From Thiohalocapsa sp. (lineage in GTDB: Bacteria; Pseudomonadota; Gammaproteobacteria; Chromatiales; Chromatiaceae): a DNA stretch of 47,084 nucleotides. The notes under the pieces are model-generated. The model was not told where the DNA came from and did no database searches. It saw nothing but the letters and a program-made list of their open reading frames with translations. Every line of letters starts with the position of its first letter. Position 1 is the stretch's first letter. The stretch covers positions 1 to 47,084 of the forward strand of contig NZ_JAJDNQ010000112.1 in NCBI RefSeq assembly GCF_022340605.1. The letters are read 5' to 3'. Both the position numbers and the translations under genes were made by a program. Positions 1 to 10,370 of this stretch are shown here, one piece after another.

Positions 1-1710
<1,710 letters not shown>

Positions 1711-1723
1711 AAGCTCTCTGGGC

Positions 1724-2098
1724 TCAGATGGCCCTCGCGGCGATGATCCCGGCCCAGCAGGCGGCGATGCACACGACCACGCTGACGCCGACATTCAGCA
1801 GCGCCGGCAGCATGTCGCCCTGCTCCACCAGCGTCAAGGTCTCCAGCGAGAAGGTGGAGAAGGTCGTAAAGGAGCCGAGGAAGCCGATCAGGATCGCCGC
1901 CCGCAGCTCCGCCGACGCCAGGCTGCGCTCCAGCAGCAGCACGAACAAGAGCCCCATTGCGAAAGAGCCGAACAGATTGACGCTCAGCGTGCCCCAGGGA
2001 AAGTCCCGCCCCAGCAGGCGATAGACGCCGTTGGAGACGAAGAAGCGCGTCAGCGCGCCCAGCGCGCCGCCGCCGGCAATGGCGAGGAGTTGCAGCAA
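1724..2098 (-). CDS. crcB: Fluoride ion channel CrcB/Fluc
   Basis: A 124-residue, four-helix inner-membrane protein of the Fluc family, which exports fluoride as an antiparallel dimer. The family signatures are visible: GGALGALTRF near the N-terminus, NLFGSFAMG in helix 2 and GFLGSFTTFSTFS in helix 3, the segment containing the pore phenylalanines. Length is exactly that of the family. The DUF190 gene follows after 13 bp, so the two are probably co-transcribed. I looked for a fluoride riboswitch in the 100 bases upstream (2099-2200, complement) and could not assemble the conserved pseudoknot. Confidence 0.95.
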   Translation of the reverse strand: MLQLLAIAGGGALGALTRFFVSNGVYRLLGRDFPWGTLSVNLFGSFAMGLLFVLLLERSLASAELRAAILIGFLGSFTTFSTFSLETLTLVEQGDMLPALLNVGVSVVVCIAACWAGIIAARAI

Positions 2099-2481
2099 AG
2101 GGATCGGTCCTGGTGATCAACTAGGGAGACGCCGATGATCGGCCATCTTGGCCATGATCGGCCCGGCGCTCGAAAACGCGGCTCTCGAACGCCTCCATTT
2201 TCAATGGCTTGTGCCGCTGAAAATGGCCGGGCGTCCTGCCCCGCACGGGCAACGCCGAGAGATCGGCGCTGCCGCAGACGCGGATTGTAAACGACATGGC
2301 CGCAATCGGGCGCAGGCGAGATCCACGGGAACCCTTACGGCAACGGCTTCCAGCGCCCGCGCAACGCGGTCACCGCGCCGTGTACCTGGCAGCACCCCAC
2401 GACACGTGCGCCCGATCTCGGCACAGCCCGTCGCGGCATAGCCGACGCCTGTCGGCACGACGGAACCTTCGGTGCTTGCGG
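2099..2481. other. Intergenic, no gene supported
   Basis: No ORF here has convincing codon structure or a recognisable product on either strand. The part next to crcB should hold the crcB promoter, but I cannot name clear -35/-10 boxes. The string GGAGACGCC at 2125-2133 recurs at 9145-9153 upstream of the terpene-cyclase-like gene; its meaning is unknown. Confidence 0.5.
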
Positions 2482-2509
2482 TTGCTATTTCAGCTTTTTC
2501 TTATATACT
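2482..2509 (+). promoter_or_regulatory. Probable sigma-70 promoter for the secreted protein gene
   Basis: TTGCTA at 2482-2487 and TATACT at 2504-2509 are separated by 16 bp, inside a short AT-rich island (TTTTTCTTATATACT) that stands out from the GC-rich surroundings. It faces the gene starting at 2666 and leaves a leader of about 150 bases. Confidence 0.5.
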
Positions 2510-2665
2510 GGACGGCGTCCGTTCGGCACGCCGCGCTGCGTCCCTAGCGGATCGCCTGCAGAACAAGACCGACCATTGCTGACCCGGAAACCCTCCAGCC
2601 CGGCGCGCACTGCCGAGCCGATAACGGCCGCCGCGCCGGCAGGACCCTACTGAAGGTGTGCATCC

Positions 2666-3391
2666 ATGAAGAAGCTGGCACTCTCCGTCTCCGCCGTCGC
2701 CCTCGCCGCGGCCGCCGCAACCGCCACCGCCCAGTGGCTGGCACCGGGCTACGGCCCCTATGGTTTTTCCGGCCCGTATGCACCTTATGCAGGGTACGCA
2801 CCTTGGGGTTCCGGCTATGGCCCTTGGGGCGCTGGTCCGATGAACCCCGGACAATTCGAGGCCATGGCGAATCAGCAGCGTGACTTCGCCGAGCAACAGG
2901 GCGAGGCCATCAAGAGCATGATGGACAACCAGCGCGACTGGATGGACCGCATGGCCCCGCCGACGCCGTTCGGCCCCGTCTCCAGCCTGCGTCCCGAGAT
3001 GCCCGACATGCCGGCCTTCGGTAAGCCCCCCAAGATCGGCGAAGTTCCCGACATGCCGGAGATGCCCGACATGCCGGACCTGCCGGCCGGCGTGAGCATG
3101 CCCGACATGCCGGAGATGCCGTCCATGCCTGCCGCCTTCGGCGCCGACCGTGAGGCCCGCCAGGCGGAGATGGGTGCTTGGCGCGAGGCGATGCAGCAGC
3201 GCGCCGCGGCCCGCCGCGAGGCGATGCGCCAGATGTCGCAGCACCGCCGTGCCGCGCACCGCGGCTGGGGCTGGCCCGCGATGTACGGTCCGGCGCCAGC
3301 CGCCGCGCCGGCTGGGCAGCAGGCCCCCGCGGAGCAGCCGGCCGGTGACGCCTCGACCCAGCCAGCGGCGGAGGCACCGGCCAAGTCGTGA
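2666..3391 (+). CDS. Secreted Tyr/Gly/Pro- and Met-Pro-rich protein, possibly sulfur-globule-like
   Basis: A 241-residue protein with a clear Sec signal peptide (MKKLALSVSAVALAAAAATATA, cleavage near residue 22), so it is exported to the periplasm or beyond. Residues 23-60 are aromatic and glycine/proline-rich (GYGPYGFSG, PYAPYAGYAPWGSGYGPWG). A helical, Gln/Met-rich segment follows to about residue 96. Residues 110-155 are a degenerate PDMPEMPDMP repeat, then come an Arg/Ala/Met helix and a disordered Ala/Pro tail. The Gly/Tyr/Pro-rich mature start resembles envelope proteins of sulfur globules in purple sulfur bacteria, but I see no diagnostic motif and the protein is longer than classic SgpA/SgpB. 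It could also be another structural or metal-binding surface protein. It has its own promoter and terminator and is probably monocistronic. Confidence 0.75.
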   Translation: MKKLALSVSAVALAAAAATATAQWLAPGYGPYGFSGPYAPYAGYAPWGSGYGPWGAGPMNPGQFEAMANQQRDFAEQQGEAIKSMMDNQRDWMDRMAPPTPFGPVSSLRPEMPDMPAFGKPPKIGEVPDMPEMPDMPDLPAGVSMPDMPEMPSMPAAFGADREARQAEMGAWREAMQQRAAARREAMRQMSQHRRAAHRGWGWPAMYGPAPAAAPAGQQAPAEQPAGDASTQPAAEAPAKS

Positions 3392-3475
3392 CGCGACACC
3401 CGTAGCGACCCCGGGCGACGACGCGGTCAATTTGGGCCGCGTTGGCGTCCAGCCCCGCCCGGGCACGGGCGGCCC

Positions 3476-3508
3476 AAACCCCCGTCCAGCGTACGCTGGC
3501 GGGGGTTT
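3476..3508. terminator. Bidirectional hairpin terminator
   Basis: AAACCCCCG, then CCAGCG-TA-CGCTGG, then CGGGGGTTT forms a near-perfect stem flanked by A- and T-runs on its two sides, so it can end transcription in either direction. It lies about 85 bases after the stop of the secreted protein gene. Confidence 0.8.
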
Positions 3509-3896
3509 GTCATGTCGGGCATCCAGCCGACGGGGCCAAATGGCATGGTCGATTCGCGGCCCGGCCCGTTCGCGGTACGATCGACGCCCGCGGGGGCATG
3601 CCAGCAAGCCCACGGCCCCTGCGGCCGACCGAAAGGGTCATATTGGGGGCTGCCATTATTCGCCCCGGCAATCATCAGTATTTGCCAATATTCCAGCCGT
3701 GGGTTAGCGTGCGCGCTTGCGCGGCATTGCCAGGTCCGCGTGCCGCATGCCCGGAACCTGTCCGGCACCGCGGCAACGGTCCGCAAGCAGCCGTTGCCGG
3801 CGCCGCCAGGCTTAAGCCCAAGCCGAAGCCCAGGCCACCCTGCCCAGCCACGGGTCCAGCCACAGGCCCAGCCCCCAGGATCACAGAATCACGCCC
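3509..3896. other. aceE leader region, no gene supported
   Basis: About 390 bases between the terminator and aceE. No credible ORF is present. An AT-richer patch at about 3650-3690 (ATTATTCGCC, TATTTGCCAATATTCC) may contain the aceE promoter, but no convincing hexamer pair was found, nor a PdhR-type ATTGGT/ACCAAT operator. Confidence 0.4.
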
Positions 3897-6551
3897 ATGG
3901 CCAATAAGCCCGACATCGACCCGCAAGAGACTCAGGAGTGGCTCGACGCCCTCGACGCCGTGCTGGAGCAGGAGGGCATCGAGCGCGCCCACTACCTGCT
4001 CGAGCGCCTCATCGACAAGGCGCGCCGCTCCGGGGCCTACCTGCCCTTCAGCGCGAACACGGCTTACCTGAACTCCATCCCGGTGCAGCAGCAGGAGCGC
4101 TTCCCGGGCGACCGCGCCATGGAGCGGCGCATCCGCTCCTTCGTGCGCTGGAACGCCATGGCCATGGTGGTGCAGGCGAACCGGCTGTCCACGGAGCTCG
4201 GCGGGCACATCTCTTCGTTTGCCTCCGGCGCGACCCTGTACGACGTCGGCTTCAATCATTTCTTCCGCGCCGCCAACAAGGACTTCGGCGGCGACCTGGT
4301 GTTCATCCAGGGCCACTCGGCACCCGGCATCTATGCCCGCGCCTTCCTGGAAGGCCGGCTCAGCGAGGAGCAGCTCTACGGCTTCCGCCAGGAGGCGGAC
4401 GGCCATGGCCTGTCGTCCTATCCGCACCCCTGGCTGATGCCGGGCTTCTGGCAGTTCCCGACCGTGTCCATGGGCTTGGGCCCCCTCATGGCCATCTATC
4501 AGGCGCGCTTCATGCGCTACCTCACCGACCGCGGCGTGCTGCACACGGAAGGGCGGAAGGTCTGGGCCTTCCTCGGCGATGGCGAGATGGACGAGCCCGA
4601 ATCCTTGGGTGCCATCTCGCTTGCCGCGCGCGAGCGCCTCGACAACCTGGTCTTCGTCGTCAACTGCAACCTCCAGCGCCTGGACGGCCCGGTGCGCGGC
4701 AACGGCAAGATCATCCAGGAGCTGGAGGCCGTGTTCCGTGGCGCCGGCTGGAACGTCATCAAGGTCATCTGGGGCAGTTACTGGGACCCGCTCCTGGCTC
4801 GCGACAAGAACGGACTCCTGCTCCAGCGCATGGAGGAGTGCGTGGACGGCGACTACCAGGCCTACAAGGCCAAGGGTGGCGCATACACCCGCGAGCACTT
4901 CTTCGGCAAGTACCCGGAGCTCGCGGACATGGTCGCCAACATGACCGACGAGGACATCTGGCGCCTCAACCGCGGCGGCCATGACCCCATCAAGATCTAT
5001 GCGGCGTATGCCGCCGCCATGCGCGCCCAAGGCCAGCCGACGGTGATCCTGGCCAAGACGGTCAAGGGCTACGGCATGGGCATCGCCGGCGAGGGCATGA
5101 ACATCACCCACTCGCAGAAGAAGATGGGCGAGACGGCGCTCAAGGCGTTCCGCGACCGCTTCAACATCCCGATCTCCGACGACCAGATTGGCGCGGCGCC
5201 CTTCTACAAGCCGCCACCGGACAGCCCGGAAATGCAGTACCTTCAGGAGCGCCGCGAGGCCCTGGGTGGCCCGCTGCCGGCGCGCAAGGGCGACTTCGCG
5301 CCGCTGCCGATTCCGGGTCTGGACACCTTCAAGCAGTTGCTGGAGTCCAGCGCCGACCGCGAGATGTCCACCACCATGGCCATGGTGCGGATGCTCTCGA
5401 TGATCATCCGCGACAAAGCGATCGGCAAGCTGGTGGTGCCCATCGTGCCGGACGAGGCGCGCACCTTCGGCATGGAAGGCATGTTCCGCCAGCTTGGCAT
5501 CTACTCTCACGTGGGCCAGTTGTACGAGCCGGTGGACTCGGACCAGGTGATGTACTACCGCGAGGAAAAGAACGGCCAGATTCTTCAGGAGGGCATCAAC
5601 GAGGCCGGCGCCATGTCGTCCTGGATCGCCGCCGCCACGGCCTACGCCAACCACGGCCAGGCGATGATCCCCTTCTACATCTATTACTCCATGTTCGGCT
5701 TCCAGCGCGTGGGCGACCTCGCCTGGGCCGCCGGCGACATGCAGGCACGCGGCTTCCTGCTCGGCGGCACCGCCGGGCGCACGACCCTTGCCGGCGAGGG
5801 CCTCCAGCACCAGGACGGCCACAGCCACGTGGTGGCGTCCACCATCCCGAACTGCGTCACCTACGACCCGACCTTCGCCTATGAGCTGGCGGTGATCGTG
5901 CAGGACGGCATGCGGCGGATGTACCAGGAGCGGGAGAACTGCTTCTACTACATCACCGTCATGAACGAGAACTATCCCCACCCGGCCATGCCCGAGGGCG
6001 CCGAGGATGGCATCCGCCGCGGCCTCTACCGCTTCAGCCAGGCCGAGGCCGGCAAGCACCGCGTGCAGCTCCTGGGCAGCGGCACCATCCTGCGGGAGGT
6101 CATCGCCGCGGCGGACCTGCTGGCGCGGGACTTCGACGTCGCCGCCGACGTCTGGAGCGTGACCAGCTTCAACGAGCTGCGGCGCGACGGCATCGACGCC
6201 GAGCGCTGGAACATGCTGCACCCGGACGAGAGCCCGCGGCTGCCCTTTGTGGCCGAGCAGCTCGGCGAGACCGAGGGCCCCATCGTCGCCGCCACCGACT
6301 ACATCCGCACCTACGCAGACCAGATCCGCCCCTACCTGCACCGACGCTATGTCACGCTCGGCACCGACGGCTACGGGCGCAGCGACATGCGCAGCCAGTT
6401 GCGCAAGTTCTTCGAGGTGAACCGCTGGTACATCGCCATCGCGGTGCTCAAGGCGCTGGCCGACGAGGGCGAGATCAGCCCCGGACGCGTGCGCGAGGCC
6501 ATCGAGAAGTACCGGATCGATCCGGACAAGCCGAACCCGGTCACTGTTTAA
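3897..6551 (+). CDS. aceE: Pyruvate dehydrogenase E1 component, homodimeric type
   Basis: Thiamine-diphosphate-dependent decarboxylase that passes an acetyl group from pyruvate to the lipoyl arm of AceF. At 884 residues it is essentially the length of the E. coli enzyme (887). The ThDP/Mg motif is at about residues 227-260: GDGEMDEPES, followed by VVNCNLQRLDGPVRGN. The C-terminal half keeps family strings such as YYREEKNGQILQEGINEAGA and GEGLQHQDGHSH. The ATG at 3897 is preceded by only a weak Shine-Dalgarno sequence. aceF follows after 64 bp and the two should form one transcript. Unusually, lpdA is not adjacent (see 11230). Confidence 0.97.
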   Translation: MANKPDIDPQETQEWLDALDAVLEQEGIERAHYLLERLIDKARRSGAYLPFSANTAYLNSIPVQQQERFPGDRAMERRIRSFVRWNAMAMVVQANRLSTELGGHISSFASGATLYDVGFNHFFRAANKDFGGDLVFIQGHSAPGIYARAFLEGRLSEEQLYGFRQEADGHGLSSYPHPWLMPGFWQFPTVSMGLGPLMAIYQARFMRYLTDRGVLHTEGRKVWAFLGDGEMDEPESLGAISLAARERLDNLVFVVNCNLQRLDGPVRGNGKIIQELEAVFRGAGWNVIKVIWGSYWDPLLARDKNGLLLQRMEECVDGDYQAYKAKGGAYTREHFFGKYPELADMVANMTDEDIWRLNRGGHDPIKIYAAYAAAMRAQGQPTVILAKTVKGYGMGIAGEGMNITHSQKKMGETALKAFRDRFNIPISDDQIGAAPFYKPPPDSPEMQYLQERREALGGPLPARKGDFAPLPIPGLDTFKQLLESSADREMSTTMAMVRMLSMIIRDKAIGKLVVPIVPDEARTFGMEGMFRQLGIYSHVGQLYEPVDSDQVMYYREEKNGQILQEGINEAGAMSSWIAAATAYANHGQAMIPFYIYYSMFGFQRVGDLAWAAGDMQARGFLLGGTAGRTTLAGEGLQHQDGHSHVVASTIPNCVTYDPTFAYELAVIVQDGMRRMYQERENCFYYITVMNENYPHPAMPEGAEDGIRRGLYRFSQAEAGKHRVQLLGSGTILREVIAAADLLARDFDVAADVWSVTSFNELRRDGIDAERWNMLHPDESPRLPFVAEQLGETEGPIVAATDYIRTYADQIRPYLHRRYVTLGTDGYGRSDMRSQLRKFFEVNRWYIAIAVLKALADEGEISPGRVREAIEKYRIDPDKPNPVTV

Positions 6552-6615
6552 CCACGGTGTTGTTTGCGACCGACGCAACCCGCCATTGCAAGAGCTGCAC
6601 CGAGGAGAACGCACC

Positions 6616-8337
6616 GTGGCAAGCGTAGAGAACGTCCTGCTGCCGGACATCGGCGACTTCGCCGACGTGGAGATCATCGAGATCCTGGTCGCCCCCGGCG
6701 ACACCATCGAGCCCGAACAGTCACTGCTGACCCTGGAGAGCGACAAGGCGACCATGGAGATCCCCTCCCCGGTCGCCGGCACCGTCAAGGAGATCAAGGT
6801 GGCCGTCGGCGAGAAGATCAGCAAGGAAGCGCTGCTGATGACCGTCGAGACCGACGGCGCGGCCGCTGCCGAGCAAGAGCGAGCCGCGACAGAACCGACT
6901 CCAGCACCAACGCCAGCACCGGCCGAGTCGCCACCGGCCGGCACCGCAGCGGCAGCGCCCACCGCACCCGCCGCAGCATCTGCGACGGCACCAGCCGCCG
7001 CGGTGGACGTGAGGCTGCCCGACATCGGCGACTTCGCCGACATCCCCGTCATCGAGGTGCTGGTGAACGTCGGCGACCAGGTGGCCGTGGATCAATCGAT
7101 CCTGACCCTGGAGTCCGACAAGGCCACCATGGAGATCCCCTCGCCCGCCGCTGGCGAGGTGCAATCCGTCGCCGTCACGGTTGGCGATCAGATCAACCGG
7201 GGCGACCTGCTGATGACCCTGCTCGGCAGCGCCGCGCCGGTGCCGGGAGCGAGCGAGCCGGACAACTCCGCCGAGGAGGCCGAGTCCGCCCAGGCCCCGG
7301 CCGCCACACCAAAGCCCGAGGCCGCGACAGCACCCGGGGCAGCCGGCCCGCTGCCCGGCGAGTCCGAGCGCCGCAAGGCCCCGGTGCTGCCGCGCCCCGA
7401 GGACATGCAAGCCATCGCCAGCGGCCGCACCCCGCACGCGAGCCCGGCGGTGCGCCGCTTCGCCCGCGAGCTCGGCGTAGACCTCAACCGGGTCAAGGGC
7501 AGCGGCCGCAAGGGCCGCATCGTCAAGGACGACGTCCAGGGCTATGTGAAGCAGACCCTGAGCGCCGGCGCACCTGCCGCACCCGCCGCCGGCCTGCCCT
7601 TCCAGTTGCCGGCGGCACCGGAGGTGGACTTCGCCAAGTTCGGCCAGGTGGAGACCCAGCCCCTGCCGCGCATCAAGAAGATCAGCGGTGCGCATCTGCA
7701 CCGCTGCTGGCTCTCGGTGCCGCACGTCACCCAGTTCGACGAGGCGGACATCACCGAGCTGGAGTCCTTCCGCAAGGATCAGAAGGCGGCCGCCGAAAAG
7801 GCCGGCGTGAGGCTCACCTTCATGCCCTTCCTGCTCAAGGCCGTCGCCGGCGCGCTGGCGCAGATGCCCATCCTCAAGGCATCCCTCGGCGCCGGCGGTG
7901 AGTCCCTGGTGATGAAGCACTACACCCACATCGGCGTCGCCGTGGACACGCCGAACGGCCTGGTGGTGCCGGTGCTGCGCGACGTGGACAAGAAGGGCCT
8001 GTTCGACCTCGCCCGCGAGCTCATGGACGTGAGCGCCAAGGCTCGCGACGGCAAGCTCCTGCCCGGCGACATGCAGGGCGGCGTGTTCAGCATCTCCAGC
8101 CTCGGCGGCATCGGCGGCACGGCCTTCACCCCCATCGTCAATGCCCCGGAGGTCGCCATCCTCGGCGTCTCCCGCTCCGAAATGAAGCCCGTCTGGAACG
8201 GCAAGGAGTTCACGCCGCGCCTGATGCTGCCGCTGTCGCTGTCGTACGACCATCGCGTCGTCGACGGCGCCGACGGCGTACGCTTCACCACCCTGCTCGC
8301 GAGTCTCCTGGGGGATATCCGGCGGCTGTTGCTGTAG
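6616..8337 (+). CDS. aceF: Pyruvate dehydrogenase E2, dihydrolipoyl acetyltransferase
   Basis: Core of the pyruvate dehydrogenase complex; transfers acetyl from lipoyllysine to CoA. The 573-residue protein has two lipoyl domains, each with the lipoylation motif LESDKATMEIP (Lys44 and Lys169), joined by Ala/Pro-rich swinging linkers. A peripheral subunit-binding domain lies at about residues 275-311 (SPAVRRFARELGV, GSGRKGRIVKDDV) and the catalytic domain ends with SYDHRVVDGADG (His546, Asp550). The GTG at 6616 is chosen because GAGGAG lies 8 bases upstream; an in-frame TTG at 6586 has no ribosome binding site. Two lipoyl domains instead of the three in E. coli is within the normal range of the family. 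Confidence 0.97.
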   Translation: MASVENVLLPDIGDFADVEIIEILVAPGDTIEPEQSLLTLESDKATMEIPSPVAGTVKEIKVAVGEKISKEALLMTVETDGAAAAEQERAATEPTPAPTPAPAESPPAGTAAAAPTAPAAASATAPAAAVDVRLPDIGDFADIPVIEVLVNVGDQVAVDQSILTLESDKATMEIPSPAAGEVQSVAVTVGDQINRGDLLMTLLGSAAPVPGASEPDNSAEEAESAQAPAATPKPEAATAPGAAGPLPGESERRKAPVLPRPEDMQAIASGRTPHASPAVRRFARELGVDLNRVKGSGRKGRIVKDDVQGYVKQTLSAGAPAAPAAGLPFQLPAAPEVDFAKFGQVETQPLPRIKKISGAHLHRCWLSVPHVTQFDEADITELESFRKDQKAAAEKAGVRLTFMPFLLKAVAGALAQMPILKASLGAGGESLVMKHYTHIGVAVDTPNGLVVPVLRDVDKKGLFDLARELMDVSAKARDGKLLPGDMQGGVFSISSLGGIGGTAFTPIVNAPEVAILGVSRSEMKPVWNGKEFTPRLMLPLSLSYDHRVVDGADGVRFTTLLASLLGDIRRLLL

Positions 8338-8408
8338 CGGGCCATCGCGCGGCCCCGGGTCTGCGGGCAGAGCCGAGGCGGCGATGCTGTTTGCTCAGGC
8401 GGGTGCGT

Positions 8409-9119
8409 TCAATCTGCCACCGAGACTGACCCCAACTCTCCCCGCTCGGCGCGGCGGCTCGGCTCGCCGCGCCGCTCGCGGGCCTTTGCCCGGACCAGCA
8501 GCGCGATGTAGATCAGGTCGAAGACGCTGCACAACAGGCCGATGGCCAGGATGAACCTGTTCGGGCCGTCGAAACCCTTTGCGCCGACAACGCCGAACAG
8601 GATGGTCGGCGCCAGCGTCCCCACCCACTTATTCACGGCAATCGTCAGGCTTTGTCCCTCGCTGCCGGCGCGCTGAGCAAACATGCCAATGAAGAGCACC
8701 GACATGAGGAGATTCTGCAGGAAGGCGGCGTACGCACGGCCAGCCACGAGCCCGAGCTCCACGACGAATCCGTACTGAACGACCGCGGCGGTGGTGAGCC
8801 CAAGCAAGGTCCAAAGGATGAACGCGCCGGCGGGCAGGTCCTTCGGAAACCATTTTCGGCCATAGCGCAGATAGGTGTAGAGGATGCCCACGTCGAACAG
8901 CGCCCAGACACCGTTGATGACGGTCTGCAGCGCGAGGCCCGCGTGCTGATAACCCAAGGCCGCGTGCAAGAATTCCCAGGCGATGTTTAAGGCGAGCGCC
9001 CAAAACGGCATCGCATAGGTGTGCTGCTTGAAGCCCAGGCGAATGCCGTCGATGTAGACCAGGGTCCAGCAGACGCCGCTCAGGACCGTGAGGAAGGTCG
9101 GAAAAGAGACTGGCTGCAC
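8409..9119 (-). CDS. Membrane-bound terpene cyclase-like protein (Pyr4/PaxB-like family)
   Basis: A 236-residue, highly hydrophobic protein with about seven membrane helices. The pattern of the Pyr4-type integral membrane terpene cyclases of fungal meroterpenoid pathways is visible: GVCWTLVYIDGIRLGF and YAMPFWALALNIAWEF near the N-terminus, and SVFDLIYIALL near the C-terminus. Glu49 (in NIAWEF) and Asp201 (in VFDLIY) sit where that family has its two essential acidic residues. The last roughly 25 residues are Arg/Glu-rich and probably cytoplasmic. The GTG start at 9119 is supported by AAGGGGA just upstream. No prenyltransferase or epoxidase gene is nearby, so the substrate is unknown. It is convergent with aceF and looks like an insertion within the pyruvate dehydrogenase gene set. 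The family match comes from recalled sequence patterns. Confidence 0.7.
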   Translation of the reverse strand: MQPVSFPTFLTVLSGVCWTLVYIDGIRLGFKQHTYAMPFWALALNIAWEFLHAALGYQHAGLALQTVINGVWALFDVGILYTYLRYGRKWFPKDLPAGAFILWTLLGLTTAAVVQYGFVVELGLVAGRAYAAFLQNLLMSVLFIGMFAQRAGSEGQSLTIAVNKWVGTLAPTILFGVVGAKGFDGPNRFILAIGLLCSVFDLIYIALLVRAKARERRGEPSRRAERGELGSVSVAD

Positions 9120-9229
9120 GAAAATCCCCTTAGGGCGCGACTCAGGAGACGCCCATTATTGGCCAATGCGTGCTCGAAATCAGGTCCAGCATCGACCTCT
9201 CCCCGACCTGGCTCGTGCACCGGTGCTCA

Positions 9230-9349
9230 AGTCCCGAGACCGTCTCAGGTCGTTGTCGTTGTCGTAATCGTGATCTCAACCGTCCAGATATTCGATTACG
9301 ACCACGACCACGAGGGAGCCCGGTCTCGGAATTTCCGCAGCGAAGCACT
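9230..9349. repeat. Long dispersed hairpin repeat, copy A
   Basis: A segment of about 120 bp with a near-duplicate in direct orientation at 12694-12825. It contains TCGTTGTCGTTGTCGTAATCG and, about 30 bp later, CGATTACGACCACGACCACGA, which form a 21-bp imperfect stem. The shared 3' flank reads GAGGGAGCCC..GTCTCGGAATTTCC and GCAGCGAAGCACT in both copies. Confidence 0.8.
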
Positions 9350-9624
9350 CGTGCGACCTTCTGCGCAGACCGCGGCCGGGATCAAGGGCGGCCCGCCAAC
9401 CCTGGTGCTGCAGATCGCGCCGCGCCGGATTCGAGGCGCCGCCGCGGTGGAGCGTCTGCGAACGCTGATCGAGCTGATCGAGGGCAAGCCCGGGCCGCCC
9501 AGCCCCAGTATCCGCGAACGGGTGCGGCACCGATCGCTGACCCAAGACATACCCCGGCGGCGGCACAAGATCGACAATATCGCCGGATACTGATGTTCCA
9601 CCAACGCTGTACGAGGTGAGAGAC
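9350..9624 (+). other. Region before the AhpD-like gene with a possible ORF remnant
   Basis: An open frame on the + strand ending at 9593 reads VERLRTLIELIEGKPGPPS and RERVRHRSLTQD in its last 60 codons, which looks more protein-like than its surroundings. It has no start codon with a ribosome binding site, and its upstream part is the hairpin repeat. It may be the 3' remnant of a small gene. I do not recognise a family. Confidence 0.25.
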
Positions 9625-10224
9625 GTGACCGCGCGGGCCGTACGAGAGTCCATCCAGGGGCAACCGTTCAACGATGTGCTGAACGAGCTGCATGCACACA
9701 CCTTCTCCGGGTGCCCCGGGGAGTCAGACCCCTTCACCCTCGGGGAGTTGGAGCGCGAGTACATCGCCTACGCGCTGGCGTTGTACTACCAGTGCGACCA
9801 CTGCCAGATGTACCACGGCCGGGTCATCGACCGGCTGCGGGGCAAGGCGGGTCTGCCGGACTGGCCCTGGCAGGCGGAGTTCGTCAAGGTGGTGCTGTTC
9901 CTGCGCACCGCCAGGGCGGGCGTCTCGGCGCAGGAGTGGACGGGCTGGCTGGAGTCCTGGCGGCGCTTCGCGGACCGCATCCACCACCGCCACCCGGGCC
10001 TCGCCTGCGCGACGGCCTACGCCGTGGGTATCGCCCGCGCCGACGAGCCGCTGATGGACATGGCGTTCGAGTCGCTGAAGGACCGCTATCCGGACCCGAG
10101 CTTCCTGCTCGGCGTCGTCCGCGACATCGACCGGGTGGTGGTGTTCATGAAGGCGGCGACCTCGAAGAACCGCACCGACCCGATCGTGCGCCGTCAGCTT
10201 GGCGCCTGTGGCGTCCGCGTCTAG
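9625..10224 (+). CDS. AhpD-like / carboxymuconolactone decarboxylase family protein
   Basis: A 199-residue cytoplasmic protein. The segment EYIAYALALYYQCDHCQMYHGRV contains the CxxC...H signature (Cys57, Cys60, His64) of the AhpD-like fold, whose members act as peroxidases or other thiol-dependent enzymes. The rest is helical, with no second domain. The GTG at 9625 is chosen because GAGGTGAGA lies immediately upstream; the in-frame GTG at 9616 lies inside that ribosome binding site. The gene stands alone between the hairpin repeat and a toxin-antitoxin pair. The specific substrate cannot be told from sequence. Confidence 0.75.
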   Translation: MTARAVRESIQGQPFNDVLNELHAHTFSGCPGESDPFTLGELEREYIAYALALYYQCDHCQMYHGRVIDRLRGKAGLPDWPWQAEFVKVVLFLRTARAGVSAQEWTGWLESWRRFADRIHHRHPGLACATAYAVGIARADEPLMDMAFESLKDRYPDPSFLLGVVRDIDRVVVFMKAATSKNRTDPIVRRQLGACGVRV

Positions 10225-10272
10225 TGCACGGCCTTGGAATTGTCGATGCCGTTCGCTATCCGGGGCGAGCGC

Positions 10273-10294
10273 GTGTCGCCCTGGAGGGCGACAC
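10273..10294. terminator. Perfect GC-rich hairpin after the AhpD-like gene
   Basis: GTGTCGCCCT-GG-AGGGCGACAC is a perfect 10-bp stem with a 2-base centre about 50 bases after the stop at 10224. No T-run follows, so it may be a weak terminator or an mRNA 3'-end stabiliser. Confidence 0.45.
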
Positions 10295-10370
10295 GGATCA
10301 GCGCCGCGCGCAGCCTTGAGACTGACCTCGATACTTCCGCATGAGTGCACTCGGCAACCAGCCGACGCGC

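Noticed and set aside
2099..2200. Possible fluoride riboswitch upstream of crcB
   Set aside because: The strand complement has ATCATCGGCGTCTCCCTA, which faintly recalls the 3' part of the motif, but the 5' GG.GATGG pseudoknot and the CCGCC-type partner could not be assembled. The GGAGACGCC string also occurs upstream of an unrelated gene at 9145.
3675..7052. 1125-codon open frame antisense to aceE and aceF
   Set aside because: GC-rich antisense shadow with Val/Ala/His-rich low-complexity translation; both strands cannot be coding and aceEF are certain.
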